From: VRUE01 sp963706605
GTDB taxonomy: Bacteria; Actinomycetota; Thermoleophilia; Solirubrobacterales; 70-9
Length of the DNA: 64,000 nucleotides
NCBI GenBank assembly: GCA_963706605.1
Contig: OY970165.1
Span: 124,001-188,000, forward strand
Direction: 5' to 3'
Below the pieces are notes generated by a model. That model did no database searches. It worked only from the letters and a program-made list of their open reading frames with translations, and had not been told where the DNA came from. Below are positions 32,650-41,763 of the stretch, one piece after another. The translations under genes and the position numbers were made by a program. Numbering within the stretch: the first letter of the stretch is position 1; each line of letters begins with the position of its first letter.

Positions 32650-32830
32650 TTGTCATGGCTGGCCGGGGACAGGTCTCCTGGCTTCCGGGAGCAGTCGGCC
32701 GCACCTTCCCAGAGGACTTGTGTCGCCCCCAGTGGCTGACGCAAACGCGCCCGCGGCTTCCTTCGCCCGGTCACAGTGGCGGGACCGCGCCGGTTTCTCA
32801 CCGAACTTCCCTTGACCACCGACCGTATTT
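32650..32830 (-). promoter_or_regulatory. Cobalamin riboswitch (RF00174-type)
   Basis: On the minus strand the leader contains the B12 box GCCACTG (32774-32780) and the conserved core AAGCCAGGAGACCTG (around 32670-32684), with 'GGTGAGAAACCGGCGC'-type 5' elements near 32790. It ends about 25 bases before the start of the first DUF4430 gene. It should repress the downstream uptake operon when adenosyl- or other cobalamin is abundant. Confidence 0.93.
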
Positions 32831-32938
32831 ACAGGGCGAGTCTATCCCGCAGCCGAGATCCCGGCCGGGCGGATCCAAGTGCGCGCTGCTCGCTTAAGCA
32901 CGGCCACGCACGCTCTTCGTAGCGCACAGCGCAGCGCG

Positions 32939-33946
32939 TCACAAGCGCGAATGGCGATCCTTGATCCTCGCAGGCGTCGAGAAAGTTGCGCAGAAAGCCC
33001 CCTGGGAAGACACCACCGGTTTCTTGAGGCTGGCATCGAACGCAGGGCCGGTCAGCGCCAAGTGGGGTGCACCGGGGAGGGAGACACGCAGCGAACCTCT
33101 CCAGCTGATCGAGTGATCCGGGTTGCGCTGGAACGTCGCGGAACCTTCGAACGGTGGCGGTGGGGCGACCGTCGCCATAGTGAGGTCATCCGCGAAGGTG
33201 AAGGTCCGCTCCGGACCCCTCGCCAGGGCAAAGCGTTCAACCCGCATCCGTCCACGCATTTCGCTTGCAGATGCAAAGAAACCCGTCGAGTGCGGCACTT
33301 CGGGAAAGCGATTGGCCGTCGCCACAAAACTGCGCTCTTGAGAACGGCTATCCACTCCCAGCAGCACCGATTCTTCAGGACCATCTCCGCTCGGAGTGCA
33401 TTCTCGCCCATGTCGAGGCCGACATCTCCAATGCCATGGTGCATGAGTGCGACCGCGAGCCTGCAAGGCGCTCACCTTGGCGTAACCGTGCTCTCCCGTG
33501 AACCGAATCGTGCCCGTGAAGACCCCAAACCTGGTGATACGCGCCTTGCCCGTACAGCGGGTGGAAGGACTCTGCCTGATGAAGTGCCCCGACGGCTGGA
33601 ACCGAACCGCGATCCGCCCAAGATGCCCGAATCTCGCCCAGATGCCGCGAGTCGAGACCCGCCCGGCGACCGTATAGATCGCAATGGCGGATCCGTCTAT
33701 TACGGTGAGCACCACCTCGCCGCCAGATCCATTGACATACACCGCGTCGCCGGCGCTGCTCTTCAAACTGAACCCCGCCTGCAGCCCGGAACCATTGCCC
33801 ACCGCACCTGCGGACCTCGCGACAGCGGTCGACGACAAGGTCAGACCGGCTAACACCAAAGACAACCCCACCAGAAGGCGAAGCAAGGCGCCAGTTCCAA
33901 ATACCGCAGATAGAAGATCGCCTGATTTTCTATTGATTGTCACCAT
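32939..33946 (-). CDS. Secreted protein of unknown function
   Basis: The 335-residue protein has a membrane segment or signal peptide at about residues 20-45 and a beta-rich extracellular part with repeated 'ARFGHLGRIAVRFQPSG' and 'GTIRFTGEHGYAKV' type strands, plus 'ATVAPPPPFEGSATF' near residue 270. I do not recognise the family. A 144-bp piece of a close paralogue lies at 35898-36041. The final residues differ in character from the rest, so the C-terminus may be altered. Confidence 0.65.
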   Translation of the reverse strand: MVTINRKSGDLLSAVFGTGALLRLLVGLSLVLAGLTLSSTAVARSAGAVGNGSGLQAGFSLKSSAGDAVYVNGSGGEVVLTVIDGSAIAIYTVAGRVSTRGIWARFGHLGRIAVRFQPSGHFIRQSPSTRCTGKARITRFGVFTGTIRFTGEHGYAKVSALQARGRTHAPWHWRCRPRHGRECTPSGDGPEESVLLGVDSRSQERSFVATANRFPEVPHSTGFFASASEMRGRMRVERFALARGPERTFTFADDLTMATVAPPPPFEGSATFQRNPDHSISWRGSLRVSLPGAPHLALTGPAFDASLKKPVVSSQGAFCATFSTPARIKDRHSRL

Positions 33947-33973
33947 GTGCCGTCGCGACTCATCGGAGGAGCC

Positions 33974-35041
33974 CTAACAGGAAATCCGTCCCGCCTCGCG
34001 CCCGGGCCCCGGTTGCCAATCCACACCGAAATACGCAACGTCAAGCGATGGCCGCAAGACGAAACCCAAGCAGCTTCCATCCGCATTCACCTGCATTACC
34101 GCGCTGCCATATCCCAGTTCTTCCGGTTCCAGCCATTCTGGCGGGTAACGCACGAACGCCAAACGCTCTCCGGACGGATCCCAACTCTGGGAGTAATCGC
34201 TTCCCGGACTGCTGGTCACCCGTTGCAAACCACCACCGTCTGAGTTGACCGTAAAGAGATCGCTCCTTGATTCCGCCTTTCCACCATGGCGATTGACATT
34301 CCGCCAACGTATAAATGCCACCCGGCTACCATCTGGCGAGTAGACTGGTTCGGCAGCTCGACGTAAGAATAGAGACCTCTTCCCGGTTGCCAATTCGATC
34401 CTCACCACGCCCCAAGCTCCGTGCCGAGGTAAGCGACTCGCCAACAGATCCTTCCCGTCAGGCGAAAACGATCCAACATACATCCAAACACCATTGCGAT
34501 CCGGCGTCACACGCCTCGGAGCGCCACCCAACACATCAACAGCCCAGATGCTCGAACCACTGCTAACAGATTCCCTCCTGCCGTCCCGACCGACGTGCCA
34601 CCGAGACCAGTAACGCGTAAAGAACACCGTATGACCGTCGGAAGCAAACTGAGGTTCTTCCGCCCCATGAGTCCCCTTCAACGCTCTCAACTCACTCCCA
34701 TCAGCCGAACTGACGTACAAACGAACAGCGCGAACCCCCTGGGTCACCCTACCCGAAAGCGCCGCGAAAACGATCATCGACCCATCGGGAGACCATGATG
34801 GTGGCGTGAATTCTTCGGGAAGCGGCCTCTCCTTTGGACCACCCCCGGCCAAGCGCAATGGCAGGGCCCCGGTCTCATCGACCGTTTCCAGGTCGTAGCG
34901 AAAAGGAAAGAGGGTGTTTTTCGCGACGGCCAAGCGGGGCCCATCAGGAACTGCCAGCGCCACAGCGCAGCTCGCACTGCTCACTACCAGGACGAGCGCA
35001 AGGAACCCTCCCACCAAATATCGAGTTACCCGCTTACTCAT
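33974..35041 (-). CDS. TolB-like secreted beta-propeller (PD40 repeats)
   Basis: The 355-residue protein has an N-terminal signal segment (about residues 8-30) and a propeller built from PD40/WD40-like blades: 'PSWSPDGSMIVFAA', 'EPQFASDGHTVFFTRY', 'GSFSPDGKDLLASRL', 'PVYSPDGSRVAFIRW', 'QSWDPSGERLAFVRY'. It resembles TolB C-terminal domains and is likely exported. Function is unknown. Confidence 0.8.
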   Translation of the reverse strand: MSKRVTRYLVGGFLALVLVVSSASCAVALAVPDGPRLAVAKNTLFPFRYDLETVDETGALPLRLAGGGPKERPLPEEFTPPSWSPDGSMIVFAALSGRVTQGVRAVRLYVSSADGSELRALKGTHGAEEPQFASDGHTVFFTRYWSRWHVGRDGRRESVSSGSSIWAVDVLGGAPRRVTPDRNGVWMYVGSFSPDGKDLLASRLPRHGAWGVVRIELATGKRSLFLRRAAEPVYSPDGSRVAFIRWRNVNRHGGKAESRSDLFTVNSDGGGLQRVTSSPGSDYSQSWDPSGERLAFVRYPPEWLEPEELGYGSAVMQVNADGSCLGFVLRPSLDVAYFGVDWQPGPGREAGRISC

Positions 35042-35050
35042 GCCATTGAC

Positions 35051-35365
35051 TCACGTAATACGCGGACGCCATAGGAACACCAGCCCGGCACTCGCGAGGA
35101 CAGCAATTATTCCGGCTAGAACAATGAATGCGCTATCTCCAAGCACCACAGCAACCACGAGGCAGGCCCACGCGATAGTCGCATAGATACCCAAAACAAT
35201 TCGTACAGCTAGTCGGCGGCGGGCGCCGGGCGACTCATGAGCCGCCTGCTCCGCCTTTGAAACCGCACGCGAGCGCACAATAAACACCAAGCTCACAATC
35301 CCACCAAGGACCGCACCTATTGCAGCAGGCACATAAGTGCCACTAATCTGTGCACTCTCAATCAT
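35051..35365 (-). CDS. Three-helix membrane protein, possible immunity protein
   Basis: The 104-residue product has three hydrophobic segments (about 12-30, 54-76 and 80-98) separated by a charged loop. It begins nine bases after the stop of the toxin-tip-like remnant at 35375-35701 and is transcribed with it. Other RHS tips in this region are also followed by small membrane proteins, so immunity is a reasonable inference, not shown. Confidence 0.55.
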   Translation of the reverse strand: MIESAQISGTYVPAAIGAVLGGIVSLVFIVRSRAVSKAEQAAHESPGARRRLAVRIVLGIYATIAWACLVVAVVLGDSAFIVLAGIIAVLASAGLVFLWRPRIT

Positions 35366-35374
35366 GATGCTGAT

Positions 35375-35701
35375 TCAGCATACCCCTTTCTCATGAAGCA
35401 AATCAGCGGTCACGCCTGCCTCGTCGACGCCGCCGGACGCTAGTAGCAACATCTCCCCTACTCCTGGAATCCAGATCGTCGCGAGCCCAGCGGCACCCAA
35501 CGTGATCCCAGCACCACCAAGCGCTAGTCCTATCTGTCTGCAAGGAACCGACGAGACAGTGCCGCCTACTGCACTTCCGAGTTCCCGCACCATACCCGCG
35601 GTCCAATGCCGCACCGGCGCAGTCCAATGCGAGACCACATCCCCAGCCTTTTCAAGGAGACTCTTGTGCTCAGCACAATTGCAATGTATGAGGATTGGCA
35701 A
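35375..35701 (-). pseudogene. Displaced RHS C-terminal-tip-like remnant
   Basis: The frame is open from about 35757 down and encodes a 108-residue stretch (from a TTG at 35701) with a Gly/Ala-rich hydrophobic part 'LALGGAGITLGAAGLATIWI' and 'GVGEMLLLASGG', ending in 'HEKGVC'. The truncated RHS protein at 38174 has a tip of the same style ending in 'DKAGVC'. No RHS core precedes it and no good start is seen, so I read it as a leftover tip cassette. The hydrophobic Gly-rich hairpin recalls pore-forming toxins. Confidence 0.4.
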
Positions 35702-35897
35702 AACAAGACCATGCCTGTTGGCCCTACGGATGTCGCGGTGGAACTACGCCGACCCGCGCGCCTTCTCGGGTCCATGCGGCAACACGACTAATGCACGATA
35801 GGCTCCCACGAAAAGTCGCCACGCCATACCCAAAGGTCGGTTGCATATGCGCCCGGTGCGCCCGGTCGGGGTCAATTGCGCGGGTGTGAATTCGAAG

Positions 35898-36041
35898 TCT
35901 CCAGCTGATCGAGTGATCCGGGCTGCGCTGGAACGTCGCGGAACCTTCGAACGGTGGCGGTGGGGCGACCGTCGCCATAGATGAGGTCGTCCACGAAGGT
36001 AAAGGTTCGCTCCGGAACGCTTGCGAATGCAGAGCGTTCAA
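35898..36041 (-). pseudogene. Duplicated fragment of the 32939-33946 gene
   Basis: About 144 bp match 33098-33241 with roughly 88% identity by eye, including the segment encoding 'MATVAPPPPFEGSATFQR'. One extra base relative to the full gene shifts the frame. It is a remnant of a second copy. The flanking 35702-35897 shows no gene that I can support. Confidence 0.7.
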
Positions 36042-36042
36042 T

Positions 36043-36288
36043 TCATGACGCCCTAGTCGTTCCCGAACCAAACCGATTTAACGCCCGCTGCATCTTCTCT
36101 GGACCATAGAAACGGCGCGCCCACCATGACGATGGGCGAGCAAGCCTGCAGGAAGCAATTATCCAAACTATGCCCGGAAGAAGGAGCCCAATAAAAAACT
36201 CCGCCCACTGTCTCTTGCTCAACGTGATTCCAGCAGGAATCACGATCAAGGCCATAAAAGTGATCAGTGCAATCAGGCGGTCAGGCAT
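36043..36288 (-). CDS. Small membrane protein
   Basis: The 81-residue product has two hydrophobic segments (about 5-22 and 30-46) and a C-terminal amphipathic part 'SSWWARRFYGPEKMQRALNR'. It resembles small actinobacterial proteins of unknown function. It lies between RHS tip remnants and could be another immunity-like gene. Confidence 0.55.
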   Translation of the reverse strand: MPDRLIALITFMALIVIPAGITLSKRQWAEFFIGLLLPGIVWIIASCRLARPSSWWARRFYGPEKMQRALNRFGSGTTRAS

Positions 36289-36388
36289 AATCTTCCTTCG
36301 AATCGGCGTTTGCTCCCAGCGGTGAACGGAACCTCAATCGTCCACACGGGGTTCTACCGGAAGCTCCAGCTACCCAAGGCCGGCCTTT

Positions 36389-36568
36389 CTAGTCTTTCCT
36401 GCGCCTCCGCAACGGCTTGGTTGACAACATCCCGTTGGTCAACAATGCGCAGGCTGACACGAAGACGCCGAGCGCCGCGTCATGGAATTCTCCCCGAATC
36501 AGGGCCCTGACGCTCAGAATCAGAGCGGCGGCTGCACCCACCAGCGCAACTTTCTGACGCAACGTCAT
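36389..36568 (-). CDS. Small two-helix protein, paralogue of 37933-38115
   Basis: Starting at the ATG at 36568 the product is 59 residues: 'MTLRQKVALVGAAAALILS', a second hydrophobic segment 'AALGVFVSACALLTN' and a basic tail 'KPLRRRRKD'. It shares about 70% of its residues with the protein at 37933-38115, and the DNA upstream is also similar, including a sequence that encodes the last codons of an RHS tip. Likely a duplicated immunity-type gene. Confidence 0.6.
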   Translation of the reverse strand: MTLRQKVALVGAAAALILSVRALIRGEFHDAALGVFVSACALLTNGMLSTKPLRRRRKD

Positions 36569-36660
36569 CGACCGGTAATTGTCGCAGGAAATTTCGACGA
36601 CTACGGAGTTTCGTGATGTCGGGTCGCTCAACACACCCCGCCTATCGAAACGGGGACTGA
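36569..36660 (-). pseudogene. Remnant of an RHS tip 3' end
   Basis: The sequence GGGGTGTGTTGA followed by GACC and ACATCA matches the end of the truncated RHS gene at 38.15-38.19 kb (GGGGTGTGCTGA) and the spacer to its membrane-protein gene. Only about ten codons before the stop are open. It marks the site of a lost tip. Confidence 0.35.
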
Positions 36661-36849
36661 TTTCGGCGATCAGATTTAGCTCGCCCTTATGCCACAGGGC
36701 TTCTGAATACCACACGGAAAAACTCGCCGAACCCAAGTAGAATAGCGAGTGCGATCGTAAGTATTTGGGCGGTCATGTCTTCCAGTAGATTACCTGCACT
36801 CAACCCCATTGTAAGGTCGCTAGTATGCCAATGCCGTACCGATTGAAGC

Positions 36850-37602
36850 TCAAAGCAGGTGTCTTAGATACAGCCCCGGATCCTGTAGATAACGACGCCA
36901 ATGGTCGACCATTGACAGGTCTTCCCACTCAACGGCTTGGATGCCATGGGCTCCAACCTCAAAAATACTTGCGCCGGGCATTGCGGCAAGTAGTGGTGAG
37001 TGCGTCGCGCAAATGACCTGAGATCCCTGCTTTGCCGCTTGATCGAGCACCCGAACCAGCACCAAGCAGGATTGGAATGAAAGAGGGGCCTCTGGCTCGT
37101 CGAGAAGGAATAAGCCGGGTTCTCCAAAGCGCCCCTCCAGAACCTGCAGATAGCTCTCTCCGTGGCTGACTTTCTCCGAGGATTTCTCGCCATAGCCACG
37201 TACACCTTGATCGCTCATGAACTTGAAGACGCCAAACGCCGTCTCCGAACGCAGAAAGAAGCCTGCTCTTTTCTTAACCTTCGCTCGATGGCTCATCGGA
37301 ACCAAATCAAGCGTCAGGACTTGACCAAGTGGGCCCTTGGGGACATTGGAGGCGTAGGCTCGATTTCCATGTCCGCCACGAACATCCAAGCCGTAAGCCT
37401 CGGCCAGACCCTCAACAAGCGTTGACTTCCCGGAGCCGTTCTCACCGACGAAGATCGTTATCGGCTTCGTGAAAGTCACCCCCTCCTCGCAAAGCTGCCT
37501 CACGCAGGGGATGTCAAAGGGCCAAGCGTCAGGCACCTGGCCGAGCGATACACGTGCGCCCTCCACAATCATTGCGCTCAGACGGCCTACGCCGAAGACC
37601 AT
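36850..37602 (-). CDS. RecF/ABC-like AAA ATPase
   Basis: The 250-residue protein has Walker A 'IFVGENGSGKSTLVEGL' (near residue 50), a signature-like 'KVSHGESYLQVLEGRF', Walker B 'PGLFLLDEPEAPLS' and an H-loop 'ICATHSPLLAAM'. It matches the small predicted ATPases of COG3910 type. An internal ATG ('MIVEGARVSL', residue 11) may be the true start. Such ATPases are often found in mobile or defence regions; no partner nuclease is seen here. Confidence 0.8.
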   Translation of the reverse strand: MVFGVGRLSAMIVEGARVSLGQVPDAWPFDIPCVRQLCEEGVTFTKPITIFVGENGSGKSTLVEGLAEAYGLDVRGGHGNRAYASNVPKGPLGQVLTLDLVPMSHRAKVKKRAGFFLRSETAFGVFKFMSDQGVRGYGEKSSEKVSHGESYLQVLEGRFGEPGLFLLDEPEAPLSFQSCLVLVRVLDQAAKQGSQVICATHSPLLAAMPGASIFEVGAHGIQAVEWEDLSMVDHWRRYLQDPGLYLRHLL

Positions 37603-37626
37603 ACCTTGCGGTCGCGAGGCCTCAGA

Positions 37627-37872
37627 CTAAGAACCTTGATTCGCCTTGTGTAACTCCTCTTCACAAATACGCAGAGTCGCCACGCGTATATCCGCGTCAT
37701 CAGAGACATTGCCAATCAGCTCCCCCGCAACTGCCTCAACCGTGGCGTCGACTTTCAAGGCTTTCGCCGCCTGTGCAAGATTTACGCCATGGCACATCCC
37801 ATGTGCCCAATTCTCCATTGCCTCACGATCTTCAGTGTCAATGAACCCGCCTGACCAGCCTCCGTGAGTCAT
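37627..37872 (-). CDS. W-A-H-G-x-C family protein, putative RHS immunity (orphan copy)
   Basis: The 81-residue product contains 'AMENWAHGMCHGVNLAQAA', 'VDATVEAV' and the C-terminal 'CEEELHKA'. The same blocks occur in the protein at 43044-43409 ('AMDKWAHGLCRGQTVKHLA', 'VDPTMSAV', 'CEEELKK'). It lacks the N-terminal membrane anchor of that protein and has no clear ribosome binding site, so it may be truncated. Both genes lie just downstream of an RHS tip. Confidence 0.6.
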   Translation of the reverse strand: MTHGGWSGGFIDTEDREAMENWAHGMCHGVNLAQAAKALKVDATVEAVAGELIGNVSDDADIRVATLRICEEELHKANQGS

Positions 37873-37932
37873 ATTTTGGCGTCCGTTTCTCTTTTGCGTG
37901 GGCGACGCATATTTGGGCCGCTGCCAGCTTTT

Positions 37933-38115
37933 CTAGTCTTTCCTGGGCCTCCACAGCGGCTTGGTTGGCCATATCCGGAAGTTGGTAATCAGTGCGCAGG
38001 CTGACACGAAGACGCCGAGCGCCGCAGAATGGAATTCTCCCTGAATCAAGGACAAGCTGCTCAAAATCAGACAAGCAGCTACAAGCACGAGCGCGACTTT
38101 CTGACGCAATTTCAT
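37933..38115 (-). CDS. Small two-helix protein following an RHS tip
   Basis: From the ATG at 38115 the product is 60 residues with 'MKLRQKVALVLVAACLILS', 'AALGVFVSACALITN' and a basic end 'KPLWRPRKD'. It lies 58 bases after the stop of the truncated RHS gene, on the same strand. Paralogue at 36389-36568. A membrane immunity protein against the hydrophobic RHS tip is the most natural reading. Confidence 0.6.
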   Translation of the reverse strand: MKLRQKVALVLVAACLILSSLSLIQGEFHSAALGVFVSACALITNFRIWPTKPLWRPRKD

Positions 38116-38173
38116 AGACCGACCATTGTTGCGGGAATTTTCGCGACTAAGAAGTCTCATGATGTTAGGTCAC

Positions 38174-41100
38174 TCAGCACACCCCGGCCTTATCACCGAG
38201 GTAGAAACCTGTGGCGATGATACCGAGAACGTCTCCAAATCCTTCGAGTGCCTTGCCGACCCCTTGCTCTGCCGGGCTCCCACCTATTAGCCCCCTTCCA
38301 GTCAAAAAAGCGAAAGTCCCTGCTGCCCCTATAGCTCCTCCCATGGCTTCGCACGACTTGTGGACGATGTCAGCTACGGCATGCTGAGCCTTTTCCAACG
38401 CGCTGTTAACCTTTTCTTCCCAAGGCAACTTAATGGCTATCGGTCCGATGTGGGTCGTAGAAGCGTGAGCTGACTTTTGCGCTCTATTTTCCCGAATTTT
38501 CAGCATGCGGGCTCTGATACCGCTTGTCACACGGTCGACCTTGGCATTCGCCCTCCTGCGGGCAGCTTCACACGCTTTCTTCGTCGAGCAGGTCCCTTCC
38601 AGGTCGAACCCGTTGATCGGATCTTGGTTGGCATAGTCGTAGGCGTTCGCCGATCCACCTTCAACGGGGTCGCGAGAGATAAAGCGACCAAGGGCCGGTA
38701 CATAGCTTCGAACCCCCATCTGGATCACCCCAGACGGCAGTTCGGTGCGCCGCTTCTTTCCTCCGAGCCAGCCGAAACGACCGGCGCTGCCTGATTTCGG
38801 ATTGCCGAACTCGTCGAATTCAAATTTGGCGGTCGGTTCTTTGGCCGTCGGGCTAAGGCTTGCCGTAGCGACGACGTCCCCGTGCAGGCCGGTCAGCTGA
38901 AGGCTCGCTTCTCCCGTGCTCGGCTGGATCGCGGCCAGTTCGCCGCCGATGCCTGTGATGTTGCGGGTCCAAGCCGAGCCGCGTTGGGTCCAGGCGGTGG
39001 AGTCCGAGGACATCGCGTAGTGGAAGACTTCGGTGCCTTCTTTGGTCCCGGTCTGCGTGACCTGGCGCGGCCTTCCGGCGGCGTCGAGCTGATAGCTATT
39101 CGTCAGCCCGCCTTGAGACTGGGTGGCGACCATTTCGTTCGAATAGAAGCTGGTGGTCAGCGTGCTCCCTCCTGCATCTTTCCCCGGCAGGCTGGTAATT
39201 CGCCCGAAGCTGTCGTAGATGATCCCAGAGTCGGTCAGCCGGTCCGCCGCGTCGTAGCTGTAGGACTGGGGAGTGCCTTCGGAGCTGGTGTCGCAAGCTC
39301 CACCGATGCCGGGAGCGCGGGTGGTCAATTTAGTTCGATTGGAGTCGGCGTCGAAAGCATATTGGCGGGTGGTGCAAGAGCCGCTCTGTGTGTCCTTGAC
39401 CAGGGTCAATCTGCCTGCCTTGTCATAGCTGTATTGCTGGCTTGACGTCAAGCTCGTCTGCAAGAGAATCTGGCCATAGATCGAACGTTCGGCCGATTCT
39501 TCCAGCCAGGTGCATTTTTCTAAGCAGCTCGTAACCTTCGTGTAGGCGAGTTTGCTCGGGGCACCCGTTTCATCGTAGGTCGTTTTCGCCACCAGGCCGT
39601 CGGGCAGGCTCCGTTCGACCATGTTGCCGTCGGCGTCATAGGCCGCGGTGAAAGTGCCGACCGCGGAGTCTTCGAGTTTCGTCAGCAGCCCCGAGGTCGA
39701 GTCATAGCCAAAGGTCTGGGTTCCCTTGCCGTCGTAGATGGTGGCCGGGCGGCTGTCAAGGTCGTAGGTCGTTTTGGAGAGATTGCTGTCGGCATCGAGG
39801 TATTCAGTCGGCCGACCGAGTTTGTCGTAGGCGGTGACGGTCGCCTGGTTGTCGAAGCCTTCGCAGTTCGATTCGCAGGTGAACTTCTGTTCGACCGGCA
39901 TGCCGGTGGTGGTGCTGTAGGTAGTCTGGGTCGGCGCGAGGGCGATGCCGCCGCCTTCCTGCTTGCCGGTCAGCGGACGCCCCGCTGCGTCGTAGGTCGT
40001 GATCGTCTTGCGCACGTTGGCGGCGCCGCCACCGGGGCTTTCGATGACTTCGGTCGGTTGCCCGAGCGCGTTGTAGGCGGCGTACTTGGTGACCAGCAGT
40101 TCCGGCTGGCCTTCGGTGCCGGGTTGCGTGGCCGGTTTCACCAGGCAGGGCAGGCCGGCAAACGCATCGACATGTTCGCAATACGGCTCAGGCGAGGTGT
40201 CGTGGGCGTAGTAGTAGATCTTGGTCGTGTGGGCATCGCCGCCTTCGTATTTGGCCGGCAGGCTGCGTTCGATCGGCAGGCCGGTGTTGGCGTCATAGGC
40301 GATCCGGGTGTGCAGTTTGAGTCCTCCGGATTCGGGGTCGACGATCGTTTCGGTCGGCTTCAGCAGCGTCCAGTTGTACTTGGTTTCGGTGACGCGCTGG
40401 TCGGCGTCTATGCCTTCGCCGGGGATGCTGGCGCCGGTCGTCACCCGCGTGGGCAGGTGCGGTTTCAGGCCGGTGCCGGGCCAGCCTTCGTCATATCGGA
40501 CCGTGGTGTGAAGGCGGGCTTTGGGGGCGGTCGCGCCCGATTCGAGGCGGATCGAGTGGGTTGGGCCCCATTCCTCGAGCATTTCGGTGCCGTCGGCGGA
40601 AAAGTGGCGTTTGGTTTCCAGCTCTTCGGCGCGGACTTTCGATTCAGATCCTGCCGCGAGGGCGCGCAGGCGGTTCTGGGCACTCAGTTCACGCACGACG
40701 TTGCCGTGTTCGTCGGCTTCGGCGGTGGTGATCGATGGCGCCGAGGTGCCGGCGCCCGAGGGCGTCGCGGTATTGACCATCTGCCCTTCGGAATCCATGT
40801 AGTAGACGCTGGCGCGGGTATAGGCGCTAGGAGGGCTTGCCGGCACTTCGTCGGGCGGGAAGATCGCCGTCGCGTCGACCGGGATGTCTTTCTGGCCCCA
40901 TTTTTCGATCGAGGGGCCGCTCAGGTCATAGGGCGCCCCGGAACCGCTCACCGGCACTTCATAGGCAATCGTCGTCTGCGCCACCGAGGGGCTGGCGAGG
41001 AGGCTCGGGCGCTTGACGGCGATCAGGCGCCCGGAGTCGGCGGTCTGCCCCGCCACCGTGCCGTATTCGAGCGTCCACGGTTCCTGGCCGGCCGGACTGA

Positions 41101-41388
41101 TCGTTTTGAGTTGCCCGCCCGTGCGGGCTTCTGCGCCGTTGCCGACGTAGGCATAGGTCTCCTTCAAAGCCGGGAAGATGCGCGGGTCCCACTCTTCGGT
41201 CAGGCGCCCGGAAGAGTCATAGGAGTACTTGGCGACTTCCCAGGAGCCCTGTATCTCTTTGGAGGCTGGGCCATAGTAGGTGATCGAGGAGAGGCGGTCC
41301 TTGTAGGAGGCTGGGGCGCCCCAGGTGCTTGCCGCCTGATAGGTGAAATAGAGGGCGCGACAGCCCGAGTTCGTTTTGGCGGTCGATT
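38174..41388 (-). pseudogene. RHS/YD-repeat gene, 5'-truncated by IS3 (orphan tip copy)
   Basis: The open frame covers the YD-repeat part of an RHS protein but has lost its start, signal peptide and N-terminal domains at 41388, where the IS element begins. Positions 39573-41388 match 44804-46619 with no difference that I saw. Downstream of that the copies diverge: the RHS core still matches ('GVRSYVPALGRFISRDPVEG', 'NAYDYANQDPINGFDLEG') but the last 139 residues are unrelated to the other copy. This tip is Arg/Lys-rich at first, then Gly-rich and hydrophobic ('AIGAAGTFAFLTGRGLIGG', 'FGDVLGIIATGFYLG'), ending 'DKAGVC'. It looks like a silent tip cassette that can recombine with the full-length gene. 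Confidence 0.85.
39573..41388 (-). repeat. 1,816-bp direct repeat, copy 1
   Basis: Every stretch I compared is identical to 44804-46619 at a constant offset of 5,231 bases. The left edge is a single-base mismatch at 39572; the right edge is the IS boundary. Identity at this length next to ~70% similar flanking coding sequence implies recent duplication or gene conversion. Confidence 0.92.
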
Positions 41389-41460
41389 TGAGCCAGGCCG
41401 GGTTTCACGGAGACTCCGAAACCAGGATCTTGTCCTGGGGAATGGAGATTCTCCCGAGCC

Positions 41461-41763
41461 ATGTCACGCAAGAGGAAGTACCCCGAGGAGTTGCTTAACC
41501 GAGGCGCCCGCCTGGTCTTTGAGTCCGGCCGGCCGATCACCCACGTAGCCCAGGACCTGGGCGTCAACTCGGAGATCCTGCGCAAATGGGTGCGCCAGGC
41601 CGAAGCCGACGCCGGCAAGCGCAAGGAGTTGCTGAGCAGCGAGGAGCGAGAGGAGCTGGCCCGTCTGCGCAAGGACAACCGTGAACTGCGCCGCGCTAAC
41701 GAAATCCTCAAGTCCGCCTCGGCGTTTTTTGCGGCCGAGCTCGACCCACACCGACCGAAGTGA
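41461..41763 (+). CDS. IS3-family transposase OrfA
   Basis: The 100-residue protein has an HTH_8-type DNA-binding domain ('RKYPEELLNRGARLVFESG', 'THVAQDLGVNSEILRKWVRQ') followed by a leucine-zipper-like helix ('LARLRKDNRELRRANEILKS'). It binds the IS ends. Its 3' end overlaps orfB in the -1 frame, the usual set-up for programmed frameshifting in IS3 elements. Confidence 0.92.
   Translation: MSRKRKYPEELLNRGARLVFESGRPITHVAQDLGVNSEILRKWVRQAEADAGKRKELLSSEEREELARLRKDNRELRRANEILKSASAFFAAELDPHRPK

Noticed and set aside
32640..32665. CGAGGGTTG before the first DUF4430 gene as a member of palindrome family A
   Set aside because: Only nine bases match and no second arm exists; the stretch is the end of the riboswitch leader.
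36687..36776. A 29-codon hydrophobic frame upstream of the 36389-36568 gene
   Set aside because: It has no ribosome binding site and no relative in the region; it may be chance, so it is not listed as a gene.
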